Under the pieces are notes generated by a model, which saw nothing but the letters and a program-made list of their open reading frames with translations, searched no databases and was not told the DNA's origin. Made by a program: the position numbers and the translations under genes. Shown piece by piece: positions 7,920 to 17,245 of a stretch of DNA of 64,000 nucleotides (the first letter of the stretch is position 1; each line of letters starts with the position of its first letter). This stretch comes from Rhodanobacter lindaniclasticus (GTDB taxonomy: Bacteria; Pseudomonadota; Gammaproteobacteria; Xanthomonadales; Rhodanobacteraceae), in the NCBI RefSeq assembly GCF_004799035.1, contig NZ_MWIO01000013.1:1-64000 (forward strand), in the 5' to 3' direction.

Positions 7920-8936
7920 TCAGCGGCTGAGCTGCTCCACGGTGGCGCCATCCAGTTCGCCGGTGGCAGGTATCTGCCGCGACATCTGGAACTTCTTCAG
8001 CTCCGCGCGCGTATGCGGACCAAGCTTGCCGTCGGGCTGGCCCACATCGAAGCCCAGCCGGTTGAGCTTCTCCTGCGCCTGGTACAGCGACATGCCGTTG
8101 CCCGTCGGCGCCGCGGCCTGGGCGCTGCCCTGCACCGCCATGTTGCCGCCGGTACCGAGACCGCCAGCGACGTGCTGAGCCTTGTAGTTGCGCACCGCCC
8201 TGACCACGTTGTTGTAGGAGTCGACGAACGCGGCAACGATCACCTTGCCTTCGGCCGTGTTCGCGTAGCCGCCACCGATGCCGCCGGCCGCGCCGCCGAA
8301 CACGCCGCCCAGCCCGCCGAAGTCCCAGTTCTTGGCGCTGCCCTCGGCGATCGCCAGCTGCACGCCGGAACGGTTGTCATCAAGGGTGAGCAGGGTGCTC
8401 GCCTCCTTCGAATGCATGCTGCCGCCCACCAGCGCACCGACCGGCCCGAGCAGGCCGCCGACCAGCGCTCCGGCGCCGCCGGCATCGTTGTTGGAGAAGG
8501 TGATCGACGGCGTCAACGAATAATCGGCCGAGACCAGCTGGCCCTTGCCGAAGTTGGAGCTGCCGCGCAGCTCGCCGGATTGCGCCAGCGCCCGCTCGCC
8601 CATCATGTTGTTCATGGCCCGGCCGCGATCGACCACCACGAAGCAGTTCGACTGCTGGATGATGAGCTTCAGCACCGGCGTGGTCGGCCCGAGCTTGTAC
8701 TGGTTCGCCAGGATGTTGTACCAGGGCGAGGCCGTGTCCTCAGTCACCGCGATGGTGCCCAGCGGTGCATCGCAGTGGGCAAGTTCCTTGTTGGCATCGT
8801 GGCTGTTGGCGCCACCGGCCGAACCGCTGGCGGCCGTCTTGGCCGAGCGCGAGCCGATCTGCATGGTGGAACAGCCGGACACGGCAAAAATCGCTGCCGC
8901 AACGGCAAGCGGCAGCAAGGCTGCTTTCATCTTCAT
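7920..8936 (-). CDS. CsgG-like / peptidoglycan-binding lipoprotein
   Basis: A 338-residue predicted lipoprotein: signal with lipobox AVSGC (Cys about 21). Residues about 55-235 resemble the CsgG-like secretion/assembly fold (ILANQYKLG, QQSNCFVVVDRGRA), interrupted by glycine-rich segments that could insert in membrane (GGAGALVGGLLGPVGALVGG and GGLGGVFGGAAGGIGGGYAN). The C-terminus (about 280-338) is a PG_binding_1 domain (YQAQEKLNRLGFDVGQPDGK). The start at 8936 has AGAGGGG upstream. The combination suggests an outer-membrane-anchored protein gripping the cell wall. No curli genes lie nearby, so a role in curli export is not implied. Confidence 0.72.
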   Translation of the reverse strand: MKMKAALLPLAVAAAIFAVSGCSTMQIGSRSAKTAASGSAGGANSHDANKELAHCDAPLGTIAVTEDTASPWYNILANQYKLGPTTPVLKLIIQQSNCFVVVDRGRAMNNMMGERALAQSGELRGSSNFGKGQLVSADYSLTPSITFSNNDAGGAGALVGGLLGPVGALVGGSMHSKEASTLLTLDDNRSGVQLAIAEGSAKNWDFGGLGGVFGGAAGGIGGGYANTAEGKVIVAAFVDSYNNVVRAVRNYKAQHVAGGLGTGGNMAVQGSAQAAAPTGNGMSLYQAQEKLNRLGFDVGQPDGKLGPHTRAELKKFQMSRQIPATGELDGATVEQLSR

Positions 8937-9318
8937 TGATTGAACCCCTCTGGCGATGGCGCGGGCAAGCCGCCCATCCATTACCGACACCCGCGTCCCT
9001 GCGTAACTGGTTTTCAGAGGCGGGGGTGTCGATGACCTCGACATTGCCCTGGACCGTCGACTTTCCTGATCGACGGCACAGGACTCCCTGTGACCGTGTG
9101 GTCGCTCGAAACGCCGGGCGCTTTCGATCCTCTTGAAAGCGATGCCGGCGAGAGCGCGACGAGGCTAACCGATGTGGCAGACCGCGCTCAAGGACGCAAC
9201 AAGGCAGCGATCACGCTTTGGGCCACGCAGCGGCGTGCGCCGTGCGGATGCGCGGCGAACGCCTGCCTGTCGTCACGCCGGTCGCCTACAATGGGGGCAC
9301 GACCCGCCGGATCGATCC
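8937..9318. other. divergent intergenic region
   Basis: About 380 bp between the divergent lipoprotein and DUF502 genes. TACAAT at 9287-9292 is a plausible -10 for the DUF502 gene, giving a leader of about 20 nt; its -35 is weak. Nothing else coding or structured was recognised. Confidence 0.5.
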
Positions 9319-9981
9319 ATGCCCCCGCTCCGCCTCAAACGCTATCTGCTGACCGGCCTGCTGACCTTCATCCCGCTGTGGGTGACTTGGCTGGTATTCA
9401 ATTTCGTGCTGGGCGTGCTGGCCGGGATCGGCGCGCCGATGGTGGAGGCCCTGCTCGGCACGCTGGCGCTGGTGGCCCCGCATGCCGCCGAGTCGCTGAA
9501 GATGGAGTGGCTGACCTACATCGCCGCCCTGCTGATCACGCTGGGCTCGCTGTACCTGCTCGGCTTCGTGGCGAACCGGGTGATCGGCCAGCGCTTCCTC
9601 AACGCCTTCGACAACCTGCTCGCGCGCATCCCGCTGGTGCAGACCATCTACGGCGGCACCAAGAAGCTGATGGCGGTGCTGCAGAACAAGCCCAGCGGCA
9701 TGCAGCGGGTGGTGCTGGTGGACTTCCCCCGCCCCGGCCTCAAGGTGGTGGGTTTCGTGACCCGGGTGATGATCGAGGAAGGCAGCGGCCGGGAGATCGC
9801 CGCGGTGTACATCCCGACCACGCCCAACCCCACCGGCGGCTACCTGGAGCTGGTGCCGGTGGACGAACTCGTCCCCACCGACTGGACCATGGACCAGGCC
9901 ATGGCTTTCATCATTTCCGGCGGTGCGGTGGCGCCGGACAGTCTGCCGGCCGCGCCACCCCCACCTGCTCTTGCCCCCTGA
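9319..9981 (+). CDS. DUF502 family inner-membrane protein
   Basis: This 220-residue protein opens with two transmembrane segments (residues about 9-40 and 65-95; LTGLLTFIPLWVTWLVF is a family hallmark) and continues with a soluble domain containing IPLVQTIYGGTKKLMAVL and VVLVDFPRPGLKVVGFVT, characteristic of DUF502 (COG2928). Its biochemical role is unknown; homologues are conserved single-copy membrane proteins in many proteobacteria. The start at 9319 is chosen because the first helix begins there. The stop codon lies inside the conserved upstream block of the next gene (see 9975-10022). The Pro/Ala-rich tail is likely disordered. Confidence 0.82.
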   Translation: MPPLRLKRYLLTGLLTFIPLWVTWLVFNFVLGVLAGIGAPMVEALLGTLALVAPHAAESLKMEWLTYIAALLITLGSLYLLGFVANRVIGQRFLNAFDNLLARIPLVQTIYGGTKKLMAVLQNKPSGMQRVVLVDFPRPGLKVVGFVTRVMIEEGSGREIAAVYIPTTPNPTGGYLELVPVDELVPTDWTMDQAMAFIISGGAVAPDSLPAAPPPPALAP

Positions 9982-10022
9982 CCTTTGACACTGTCTGCCC
10001 CCTGTCGATTGGCCTAGCGTGA
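9975..10022 (+). promoter_or_regulatory. upstream block, copy 1 of the tandem M13 peptidase genes
   Basis: The block opens with CCCTGACCTTTGACACTGT and ends with TTGGCCTAGCGTG, and is nearly repeated at 12322-12368 ahead of the second M13 gene. It contains a perfect -35 TTGACA (9985-9990), but no good TATAAT at normal spacing; TAGCGT lies 24 bp further. It sits about 90 bp before the M13 start and overlaps the end of the DUF502 gene. Probably a promoter or activator site duplicated with the gene. Confidence 0.5.
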
Positions 10023-10111
10023 ACGGCTGGGTCCGTGCGCCGGGGGAGCCTTCAAGCGCGCGGCCATGCCCGCAACCTCAACCGCCCAGTTCCACCCATC
10101 GAGGGATATCC

Positions 10112-12238
10112 ATGACCAAGCAGTACCTGAAGCCCCTGGCCCTTGCGGTCAGCCTGGCCCTGACCGTGAGCGCCTGCGGCAAGCAGGACGCGACGCCGGC
10201 CGATACGCCGGCGCCGACCGCCAGCACCGCACCAGCCGCCGCCGGCAGCACCGCGGCCGTCGACAGCAAGAGCATCTTCGACGTCAGCGAGCTGGGCGCA
10301 CCGGCCGAGGCGTGCACGGACTTCAACCAGTTCGTCAATGCCAAGTGGGTCGCGGCCAACCCGATTCCGAACGACCGCACCCGCTGGGGCGCGTTCGACA
10401 AGCTGGCCGAGGACAGCCTCAATACCCAGCACACCATCGTCGAGAACGCCGCCAAGGGCGCCGACCAGGCGGCCGCCGGCTCGATCGAGCAGAAGATCGG
10501 CAACCTGTACAAGTCCGGCATGGACGAGGCCGCCATCGACAAGGCCGGCTTCGATCCGATCAAGCCCAAGCTGGCCGAGATCGACCAGCTGAAAAACGGC
10601 AGCGACGTGGCGGCCTTCCTCGACAAGAGCTTCGCCCAGGGCGACATGCTGGTGTTCCAGTTCGGCGCCGGCGCCGACTTCAAGCACGCCGAAACGCAGA
10701 TCGGCTACACCTTCCAGGACGGCCTGGGCCTGCCGACCAAGGATTACTACACCGATCCGAAGCACGCCGACCTGCGCAAGGCCTACCTCGACTACATCGC
10801 CAAGACGCTGGAGCTGACCGGCGTGTCCGCCGCCGACGCCAAGAAGCAGGCCGATGAAGTGATGGCGTTCGAGACCAGGCTGGCCGCCGCCTCGCTGGCG
10901 CCGGTCGAACTGCGCACCCCGGAAAACCAGTACCACTTCGTGAGCGTGGCCGAAGCGGACAAGATCACCCCGCACTTCAGCTGGGAGAACTTCTTCAAGG
11001 CCCAGGGCGTGACCATCGACAAGGGCTTCTCGCTGTCGCAGCCGAAGTTCTTCGCCGAGTTCGACAAGCTGCTGGCCGGCGCGCCGGCCAGCCAGTGGCA
11101 GGCCTACCTGCGCTTCCACACCATCGACGGTGCGTCCGACGCGCTGAGCAAGCCGTTCCGCGACAACAAGTTCGCCTTCTACGGCAAGACCCTCTCCGGC
11201 CAGCCGGAACAGAAGCCGCGCTGGAAGCAGGTGCTGAACGCGGTCAACGGTTCGATGGGCATGGCGCTGGGCGAGCTGTACGTCAAGCAGGAGTTCACTC
11301 CCGAAGCCAAGCAGCGCGCCGAGGAGCTGGTCACCAACGTGCGCAACGCGCTGAAGGCACGCATCCAGAATCTCGACTGGATGAGCGACGAGACCAAGGC
11401 CAAGGCGATCGCCAAGTGGGATACCTTCCTGCCCAAGATCGGCTATCCGGACAAGTTCCGCAGCTGGGACGGCCTGACCATCGTGCCGGACAACTACTAC
11501 GCCAACCTGGAAGCGGCGCAGAAGTTCAACTACGACTACGACCTCGCCAAGATCGGCAAGCCGACCGACCGCAAGGAATGGGGCATGACCCCGCAGACGG
11601 TCAACGCGTACTACAACCCGACCGACAACACGATCAACTTCCCGGCCGCGATCCTGCAGCCGCCGTTCTTCGACGCCAAGGCGGACGACGCGATCAACTA
11701 CGGCGGCATCGGTGCGGTGATCGGCCACGAGGCCAGCCACGGCTTCGACGACGAGGGCAGCCAGTTCGACGGTGCCGGCAACAACCTCAACTGGTGGAGC
11801 AAGGCCGACCGCGCCAAGTTCGACGCGCGCACGGCCAAGCTGGTGCAGCAGTTCAACGACTACACGCCGATCAAGGACAAGCCGGACGCACACGTCAACG
11901 GCAAGCTGACCCTGGGCGAGAACATCGCCGACCTGGGCGGCCTCAACGTCGCCTACGACGCCCTGCAGGTCGCGCTGAAGCAGCACCCGGCCGAAGCCAG
12001 CCAGACGATCGACGGCTATACCCCGGACCAGCGCTTCTTCCTCAACTGGGCGCGCGTGTGGCGCGGCAACATCCGCGAGCAGCAGGCGCTGCTGCGGCTG
12101 AACACCGACCCGCACGCACCGGCCTCGCTGCGTGCGATCGGCGCACCGTCCAACATGCCGGCGTTCGCCACGGCGTTCCAGTGCAAGCCGGGCGACGCGA
12201 TGGTGCGTCCGGCCGACAAGCAAGTGAAGATCTGGTAA
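10112..12238 (+). CDS. M13 (neprilysin-like) metallopeptidase lipoprotein, copy 1
   Basis: A 708-residue zinc endopeptidase of family M13 (PepO/neprilysin). A lipoprotein signal ends in TVSACG, followed by an Ala/Pro/Thr-rich linker and an N-terminal M13 domain (about 60-430). The catalytic domain carries NAYYNP (498-503), the zinc motif HEASH (539-543) and GENIADLGG with Glu603 as third ligand and Asp607. The protein ends in the family-typical KVKIW. The ATG at 10112 has GAGG about 10 bp upstream. It likely cleaves peptides in the periplasm or at the cell surface. It is paralogous, at equal length, to the next gene and is followed by a strong terminator. Confidence 0.93.
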   Translation: MTKQYLKPLALAVSLALTVSACGKQDATPADTPAPTASTAPAAAGSTAAVDSKSIFDVSELGAPAEACTDFNQFVNAKWVAANPIPNDRTRWGAFDKLAEDSLNTQHTIVENAAKGADQAAAGSIEQKIGNLYKSGMDEAAIDKAGFDPIKPKLAEIDQLKNGSDVAAFLDKSFAQGDMLVFQFGAGADFKHAETQIGYTFQDGLGLPTKDYYTDPKHADLRKAYLDYIAKTLELTGVSAADAKKQADEVMAFETRLAAASLAPVELRTPENQYHFVSVAEADKITPHFSWENFFKAQGVTIDKGFSLSQPKFFAEFDKLLAGAPASQWQAYLRFHTIDGASDALSKPFRDNKFAFYGKTLSGQPEQKPRWKQVLNAVNGSMGMALGELYVKQEFTPEAKQRAEELVTNVRNALKARIQNLDWMSDETKAKAIAKWDTFLPKIGYPDKFRSWDGLTIVPDNYYANLEAAQKFNYDYDLAKIGKPTDRKEWGMTPQTVNAYYNPTDNTINFPAAILQPPFFDAKADDAINYGGIGAVIGHEASHGFDDEGSQFDGAGNNLNWWSKADRAKFDARTAKLVQQFNDYTPIKDKPDAHVNGKLTLGENIADLGGLNVAYDALQVALKQHPAEASQTIDGYTPDQRFFLNWARVWRGNIREQQALLRLNTDPHAPASLRAIGAPSNMPAFATAFQCKPGDAMVRPADKQVKIW

Positions 12239-12268
12239 CCGCGCTCGCCGCAACCGTTCGCCAACCCG

Positions 12269-12299
12269 GGCCCCGCATGCGAATGCGGGGCCTTTTTTT
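12269..12299 (+). terminator. Rho-independent terminator after M13 copy 1
   Basis: A perfect 10-bp stem GGCCCCGCAT / ATGCGGGGCC (12269-12278 with 12283-12292), loop GCGA, followed by seven T. The two M13 genes are therefore transcribed separately. Confidence 0.92.
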
Positions 12300-12321
12300 C
12301 ATGCCGGCGCCGGCCCTCTGC

Positions 12322-12368
12322 CCCTGACCTTTGACACTGTTTGACCCATGACGTTTGGCCTAGCGTGG
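12322..12368 (+). promoter_or_regulatory. upstream block, copy 2 of the tandem M13 peptidase genes
   Basis: Matches the block at 9975-10022 closely: identical through CCCTGACCTTTGACACTGT and again at TTGGCCTAGCGTG, with differences in between. TTGACA is at 12331-12336. It lies about 95 bp before the second M13 start, the same distance as copy 1, so gene and control region were duplicated together. Confidence 0.5.
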
Positions 12369-12463
12369 ATCGGCATGGCCACGGCCCTGCCGGCCGTCGA
12401 ACACCGGCCATTCCGGACACCCAAGCAACGCCTGCGGGCGAACCACCCATGGAGGCAATCCGC

Positions 12464-14590
12464 ATGACCAAGACCCTTCTGAAACCGCTCGCGTTGGCCG
12501 TCAGCGCTGCGCTGGCGCTTGCCGCGTGCGGCAAGCAGGAACCCGCCAGCACGTCCGCGGCCCCGGCCGGTACGGCCAGCGCGGCCCCCGCCTCCAGCAG
12601 TGCCGCCACGGCGGCAGCACCCAACGTGTTCGACGTCAGCGAGTTGGGCCAGGCCGCCGAGGCCTGCACCGACTTCAACCAGTTCGTCAACGCCAAGTGG
12701 GTCGCCGCCAACCCGATCCCGGCCGACCAGACCGTGTGGGGCTCGTTCAACCTGCTGCGCGAGAAGAGCCTGTCCGACCAGCACGCCCTGGTCGACGCGG
12801 CCGACAAGAATGCCGACAGCGCCGCGGCCGGTTCGATCGAGCAGAAGATCGGCTGGCTGTACCGCTCCAGCATGAACATGGACGCGCGCAACAAGGCCGG
12901 CTTCGAGCCGCTCAAGCCGTATCTGGCGAAAATCGATGCGCTGAAGTCGAACAAGGACATCCCGGCCTGGCTCAACCAGTCCTTCGCCAAGGGCGACAAC
13001 GCGGTGTTCCGCTTCGGCGCGCGCGCGGATTACAAGAACGCCAAGATGCAGATCGCCTACGCGGTGCAGGGCGGCCTGGGCCTGCCCACGCCGGATTACT
13101 ACACCGACGCCAAGTACAAGGACGTGCGCGCCGAGTACGTGAAATACCTGGCCAAGCTGTTCGAACTCACCGGCACGCCGGCCAGGGACGCGGCCACCCA
13201 GGCCGACCTGGCCATGAAGTTCGAGACCGAGCTGGCCAAACACTCCATCCCGCGGGTGGAGATGCGCAAGCCGGAGAACCAGTACCACTTCGTCACCGTG
13301 GCCGAAGCGAACAAGGTCACCCCGCACTTCGACTGGAACAACTTCTTCAAGGCCCAGGGCGTGACCATCGACAAGGGCTTCTCGCTGTCGCAGCCGAAGT
13401 TCTTCGCCGAGATGGACAAGCTGCTGGCCAGCGCGCCGCTGGCGCAGTGGAAGGCCTACCTGACCGCACACACGATCTCCGGCGCGGCCGACGTGCTGTC
13501 CGAGCCGTTCGTCGACGCGCGCTTCGATTTCTACGACAAGACCCTGCGCGGCCAGCCCGAGCAGAAACCGCAGTGGAAGCGCTCGCTGAGCGCGGTCGAC
13601 GACGCCATGGGCCAGGCACTGGGCCAGCTCTACGTGGCCAAGTATTTCCCGCCGGAAGCCAAGCAGCGCGCCGAGGAGCTGGTCACCAACGTGCGCAACG
13701 CGCTCAAGGCGCGCATCGAGAACCTCGACTGGATGAGCGCCGAGACCAAGACCAAAGCGATCGCCAAGTGGGAGACCTTCCTGCCCAAGATCGGCTACCC
13801 CGACAAGTGGCGCAGCTGGGACGGCCTGAAGATCACCGCGGACAACTACTTCGCCAACATGGAGGCGGCGCAGAAGTTCGACTACGACTACAACATCGCC
13901 AAGATCGGCCAGCCGACCGACCGCCACGAATGGTTCATGACGCCGCAGACGGTCAACGCGTACTACAACCCGACCGACAACACGATCAACTTCCCGGCCG
14001 CGATCCTGCAGCCGCCGTTCTTCTATGCCAAGGGCGACGACGCGATCAACTACGGCGGCATCGGCGCGGTGATCGGCCACGAAGCCAGCCACGGCTTCGA
14101 CGACCAGGGCAGCCAGTTCGACGGCGGCGGCAACCTGGACAACTGGTGGACGGACGCCGACAAGAAGCAGTTCGACGAACGCGCGCAGAAGCTGGTCGAC
14201 CAGTTCGACAACTACGCGCCGCTGCCCGACCACCCGGACCTGCACGTCAACGGCAAGCTGACCCTGGGCGAGAACATCGCCGACCTGGGCGGCCTCAACA
14301 TCGCCTACGACGCGCTGCAGACCGCGCTGAAGAATCATCCGGCCGAAGCCACGCAGAAGATCGACGGCTACACCGAGGATCAGCGCTTCTTCCTCAACTG
14401 GGCGCGCGTGTGGCGCGGCAACATCCGCGACAAGGCGCAGATGGTCTACCTCAACGCCGATCCGCATTCGCCGATGAAGTTCCGCGCGATCGGCGCACCG
14501 TCCAACATGCCGGCGTTCGCCCAGGCGTTCCAGTGCAAGGCGGGCGATGCCATGGTTCGTCCGGCCGACAAGCAGGTGAAGATCTGGTAA
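12464..14590 (+). CDS. M13 (neprilysin-like) metallopeptidase lipoprotein, copy 2
   Basis: Also 708 residues and alignable end to end with the preceding gene: lipobox ALAACG, linker, M13 N-terminal domain, NAYYNP, HEASH (539-543), GENIADLGG and terminal KVKIW. GGAGG at 12451-12455 sits ideally for ATG 12464. All catalytic and zinc residues are retained in both copies, while the N-terminal domains differ more (for instance KSNKDIPAWLNQ versus KNGSDVAAFLDK), suggesting different substrate gating rather than decay. It sits downstream of a terminator and its own copy of the upstream block, so it is independently expressed. Confidence 0.93.
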   Translation: MTKTLLKPLALAVSAALALAACGKQEPASTSAAPAGTASAAPASSSAATAAAPNVFDVSELGQAAEACTDFNQFVNAKWVAANPIPADQTVWGSFNLLREKSLSDQHALVDAADKNADSAAAGSIEQKIGWLYRSSMNMDARNKAGFEPLKPYLAKIDALKSNKDIPAWLNQSFAKGDNAVFRFGARADYKNAKMQIAYAVQGGLGLPTPDYYTDAKYKDVRAEYVKYLAKLFELTGTPARDAATQADLAMKFETELAKHSIPRVEMRKPENQYHFVTVAEANKVTPHFDWNNFFKAQGVTIDKGFSLSQPKFFAEMDKLLASAPLAQWKAYLTAHTISGAADVLSEPFVDARFDFYDKTLRGQPEQKPQWKRSLSAVDDAMGQALGQLYVAKYFPPEAKQRAEELVTNVRNALKARIENLDWMSAETKTKAIAKWETFLPKIGYPDKWRSWDGLKITADNYFANMEAAQKFDYDYNIAKIGQPTDRHEWFMTPQTVNAYYNPTDNTINFPAAILQPPFFYAKGDDAINYGGIGAVIGHEASHGFDDQGSQFDGGGNLDNWWTDADKKQFDERAQKLVDQFDNYAPLPDHPDLHVNGKLTLGENIADLGGLNIAYDALQTALKNHPAEATQKIDGYTEDQRFFLNWARVWRGNIRDKAQMVYLNADPHSPMKFRAIGAPSNMPAFAQAFQCKAGDAMVRPADKQVKIW

Positions 14591-14653
14591 CCGCCGCTGC
14601 GATGGCAGGCGCAACGCCTCGCCGTCGCGACTGAGGCACCGGCAAGCTGAAAC

Positions 14654-14685
14654 AGGAGGCCCCGCAGGTTGCTGCGGGGCCTCCT
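14654..14685. terminator. strong hairpin after M13 copy 2
   Basis: A perfect 14-bp stem AGGAGGCCCCGCAG / CTGCGGGGCCTCCT with loop GTTG. No T-run follows on the plus strand, so it may act as a weak terminator or as an mRNA 3' end stabiliser. Confidence 0.7.
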
Positions 14686-14736
14686 GCCATGCGGTGTCCG
14701 TTGCCCGCGTGCGGGGTATGGCCGCCTCGTGTAGTT

Positions 14737-14755
14737 ATTGCAAATCATTCTCATT
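14737..14755 (+). promoter_or_regulatory. Fur box upstream of the Fiu-type receptor
   Basis: ATTGCAAATCATTCTCATT is close to the Fur consensus found ahead of catecholate receptors in gamma-proteobacteria. TTGACA (14754-14759) abuts it and may be the -35, so Fur-Fe2+ binding would block RNA polymerase. It is about 115 bp before the receptor start. Confidence 0.85.
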
Positions 14756-14871
14756 GACAATATCGTGTGCGCCTTTACGGCTGACGCCGTCACTGCATTC
14801 GATCGACGGCGATGGCTGTCGCGCGGGCGGGACGAGGACCGGCCAGATCCCGCATGACGCACAGGACCCGC

Positions 14872-17208
14872 ATGAGCCCGATCAAGAGCAGGAAACACCT
14901 CGTCCGCCCCACCTTCCCCGCCATGGCGCCCGGACTGCTGACCACCGCCCTGCTCGGCAGCCTGACACTCGTGCCGGCGCATGCCGCCACATCCGCAAAC
15001 ACGTCCTCCGCCGATGCCGCCCTGATCGCGCAGGCGCGCAACCTGCCGCACGTGCAGGTACACGGCAGCGCCGGCGTCGACTACCGCATCGACGAGCTGT
15101 CCTCGCACAAGTTCACCCAGCCGCTGCTGGACACTACCCAGACCATCGACATCATCGGCCGCGACCTGATCCAGCAGCAAGGCGCCACCACGCTTTCCGA
15201 GGCGCTGCGCAACAGCCCCGGCGTGGGCACCTTCTACGCCGGCGAAAACGGCGCCACCAGCACCGGCGACACGATGTACATGCGCGGCTTCGACAGCTCC
15301 GGCAGCATCTTCGTCGACGGTGTGCGTGACCTGGGCTCGGTCTCGCGCGACGTGTTCAACATCGAGCAGATCGAGGTCTCCAAGGGCCCGGACGGCACCG
15401 AGTACGGCCGCACCGCGCCGACCGGCGCGATCAACATGGTCAGCAAGCGTCCGCAGCCGGACAGCGCCATCTCCGGCTCACTGGGTTACGGCAGCGCCAG
15501 CCAGCGGCGCGCCACCGCGGACTGGAACCAGGCGATCGGCGAAGACGCCGCCTTCCGCCTCAACGTGATGGGCCAGGACAGCGGCGTGCCGGGTCGCGAC
15601 CGGGTGCGGAACAATCGCTGGGGCGTGGCGCCCTCGCTGGGCTTCGGACTGGGCACTGCCACCCGGGTCTATCTCGACTACCTGCACGTGAAGCACGACA
15701 ACGTGCCCGATGGCGGCGTCTCCACCATCGGCCTGCCCGGCTATGCCAGTCCCGATCCGACGCGGCCGTTCCTGTCCGACGCCGCGCCGGTCGACCCGCA
15801 CAACTTCTACGGCACGCGGCAGGACCACGACGACGTGCAGGCCGACATGTTCACCGCGATCATCGAGCACGATTTCTCCGACGACCTCGCCGTGCACGAC
15901 ACCTTGCGCTGGGGCCGCACGCGCCAGGATTACCTGCTCACCTCGTTCACGGCCACCGCGGCGAACTTGTCGACGCCGGACCCGGATGATCCCTCGACCT
16001 GGACGCTGGCGCGCAGCAACCCGACCTTCAAGCACCAGACCAACCGCATCCTCACCAATCAGACCAACCTCACCGCCAGCTTCAGCACCGGCGCGGTCCG
16101 CCACGACCTCAGCGCCGGCATCGAACTGAGCCGCGAAGAAGCCGCGACCCAGGGCATCGCCCCGCTCCCCGGCAGCACCTGGCCCCCGGCGAACCTGTAC
16201 CGGCCGGACTCCGACCAGGGCGGCCTGGCCTACGCCCGCAACGGCGCCCACGGCCACGGCAAGACCGACACCGTCGCGGCCTACCTGTTCGACACGCTCA
16301 AGTTCGGCGAGCGCTGGCAACTCAACGCCGGCGCGCGGCTGGACCACTACCGCACCCGCTTCGTCAGCACCGACGTCTGCGGCGGCCGGCGCGGCCCGGC
16401 CTGCGGCAGCCACCCGGTCGGCACGGTGCTGCCCAGCGTGGATGCGCGCCTCTCCGGCGACCTGCCCAACTACAAGCTCGGCGTGCTGTTCAAGCCCGTC
16501 GCCGCAGGCAGCATCTACGCCAACTTCGCCATCTCGCAGGAGCCGCCCGGCGGCAACACGCTCACCCTCAGCAACGCGTCGAACAGTGCCGACAACCCCG
16601 ACCTCGCCCCCCAGCGCGCGCGCGCCGTCGAGCTGGGCACGAAGTGGAGCGTGCTGGGCGACAAGCTGCTGCTGACCGGCGCGCTGTACCGCACCACGGT
16701 CAGCAACGACCTGGTGCAGGACCCGACCGACGGCCTGTACTACCAGGTCGGCAGGAAGCGCGTGCAAGGCGTGGAGATCGGCGCGGTCGGCAGGATCACC
16801 GAGCGCTGGGCGGTGAGCGCCGGCTATACCCGCATGGACGCGAAAGTCATCCACGGCAGCGCGGTGACCAGCGACGGCTCCGCCGACCTGCCGTACACGC
16901 CGACCAGCGCGTTCACCACGTGGGCCACATATCGGCTGCCGTTCAACCTCACCCTCGGCGGCGGCGCGCGTCACGCCGGCGGGATGAAGCGCGGCAGCGA
17001 CGGCGCGATCGGCACGCCGGCCTTCACCCGTGGTTACTGGGTGTTCGACGCGATGGCCAGCCTCGAGGTGAACGCGCACGTCGACCTGCAGCTCAATGTC
17101 AACAATGTCTTCGACGAACACTACGTCGCGGCGATCAACAAGAGCGGCTACCGCTACACGCCGGCCATGCCACGCTCGGCCATGCTTACCGCGCAGTTGC
17201 GCTTCTGA
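14872..17208 (+). CDS. fiu: TonB-dependent catecholate siderophore receptor (Fiu/PiuA type)
   Basis: The 778-residue receptor has a long signal peptide (to about residue 39, PAHA), a plug domain (about 75-200; TQTIDIIGRDLIQQQGATTL, SPGVGTFYAGENG, APTGAINMVSKRP) and a 22-strand-type barrel ending in AQLRF. The sequence style is that of Fiu/PiuA, which import iron bound to monomeric catechols. ATG 14872 has AGGA upstream; ATG 14854 is an alternative. A Fur box lies upstream and piuC follows 37 bp downstream, the usual partner, which supports the assignment more than the barrel sequence itself. Confidence 0.88.
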   Translation: MSPIKSRKHLVRPTFPAMAPGLLTTALLGSLTLVPAHAATSANTSSADAALIAQARNLPHVQVHGSAGVDYRIDELSSHKFTQPLLDTTQTIDIIGRDLIQQQGATTLSEALRNSPGVGTFYAGENGATSTGDTMYMRGFDSSGSIFVDGVRDLGSVSRDVFNIEQIEVSKGPDGTEYGRTAPTGAINMVSKRPQPDSAISGSLGYGSASQRRATADWNQAIGEDAAFRLNVMGQDSGVPGRDRVRNNRWGVAPSLGFGLGTATRVYLDYLHVKHDNVPDGGVSTIGLPGYASPDPTRPFLSDAAPVDPHNFYGTRQDHDDVQADMFTAIIEHDFSDDLAVHDTLRWGRTRQDYLLTSFTATAANLSTPDPDDPSTWTLARSNPTFKHQTNRILTNQTNLTASFSTGAVRHDLSAGIELSREEAATQGIAPLPGSTWPPANLYRPDSDQGGLAYARNGAHGHGKTDTVAAYLFDTLKFGERWQLNAGARLDHYRTRFVSTDVCGGRRGPACGSHPVGTVLPSVDARLSGDLPNYKLGVLFKPVAAGSIYANFAISQEPPGGNTLTLSNASNSADNPDLAPQRARAVELGTKWSVLGDKLLLTGALYRTTVSNDLVQDPTDGLYYQVGRKRVQGVEIGAVGRITERWAVSAGYTRMDAKVIHGSAVTSDGSADLPYTPTSAFTTWATYRLPFNLTLGGGARHAGGMKRGSDGAIGTPAFTRGYWVFDAMASLEVNAHVDLQLNVNNVFDEHYVAAINKSGYRYTPAMPRSAMLTAQLRF

Positions 17209-17245
17209 CCTGCCGACCCACGCCACCACTTCCCGCGGGTGACCC

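Noticed and set aside
10052-12253. Long open frame antisense to the first M13 peptidase (over 700 codons); similar ones antisense to the second M13 gene, the TonB receptors, tssC and uvrB
   Set aside because: High-GC third positions leave the antisense frame open. Arg/Gly/Ala/Val-rich translations match no family and the sense genes are certain.
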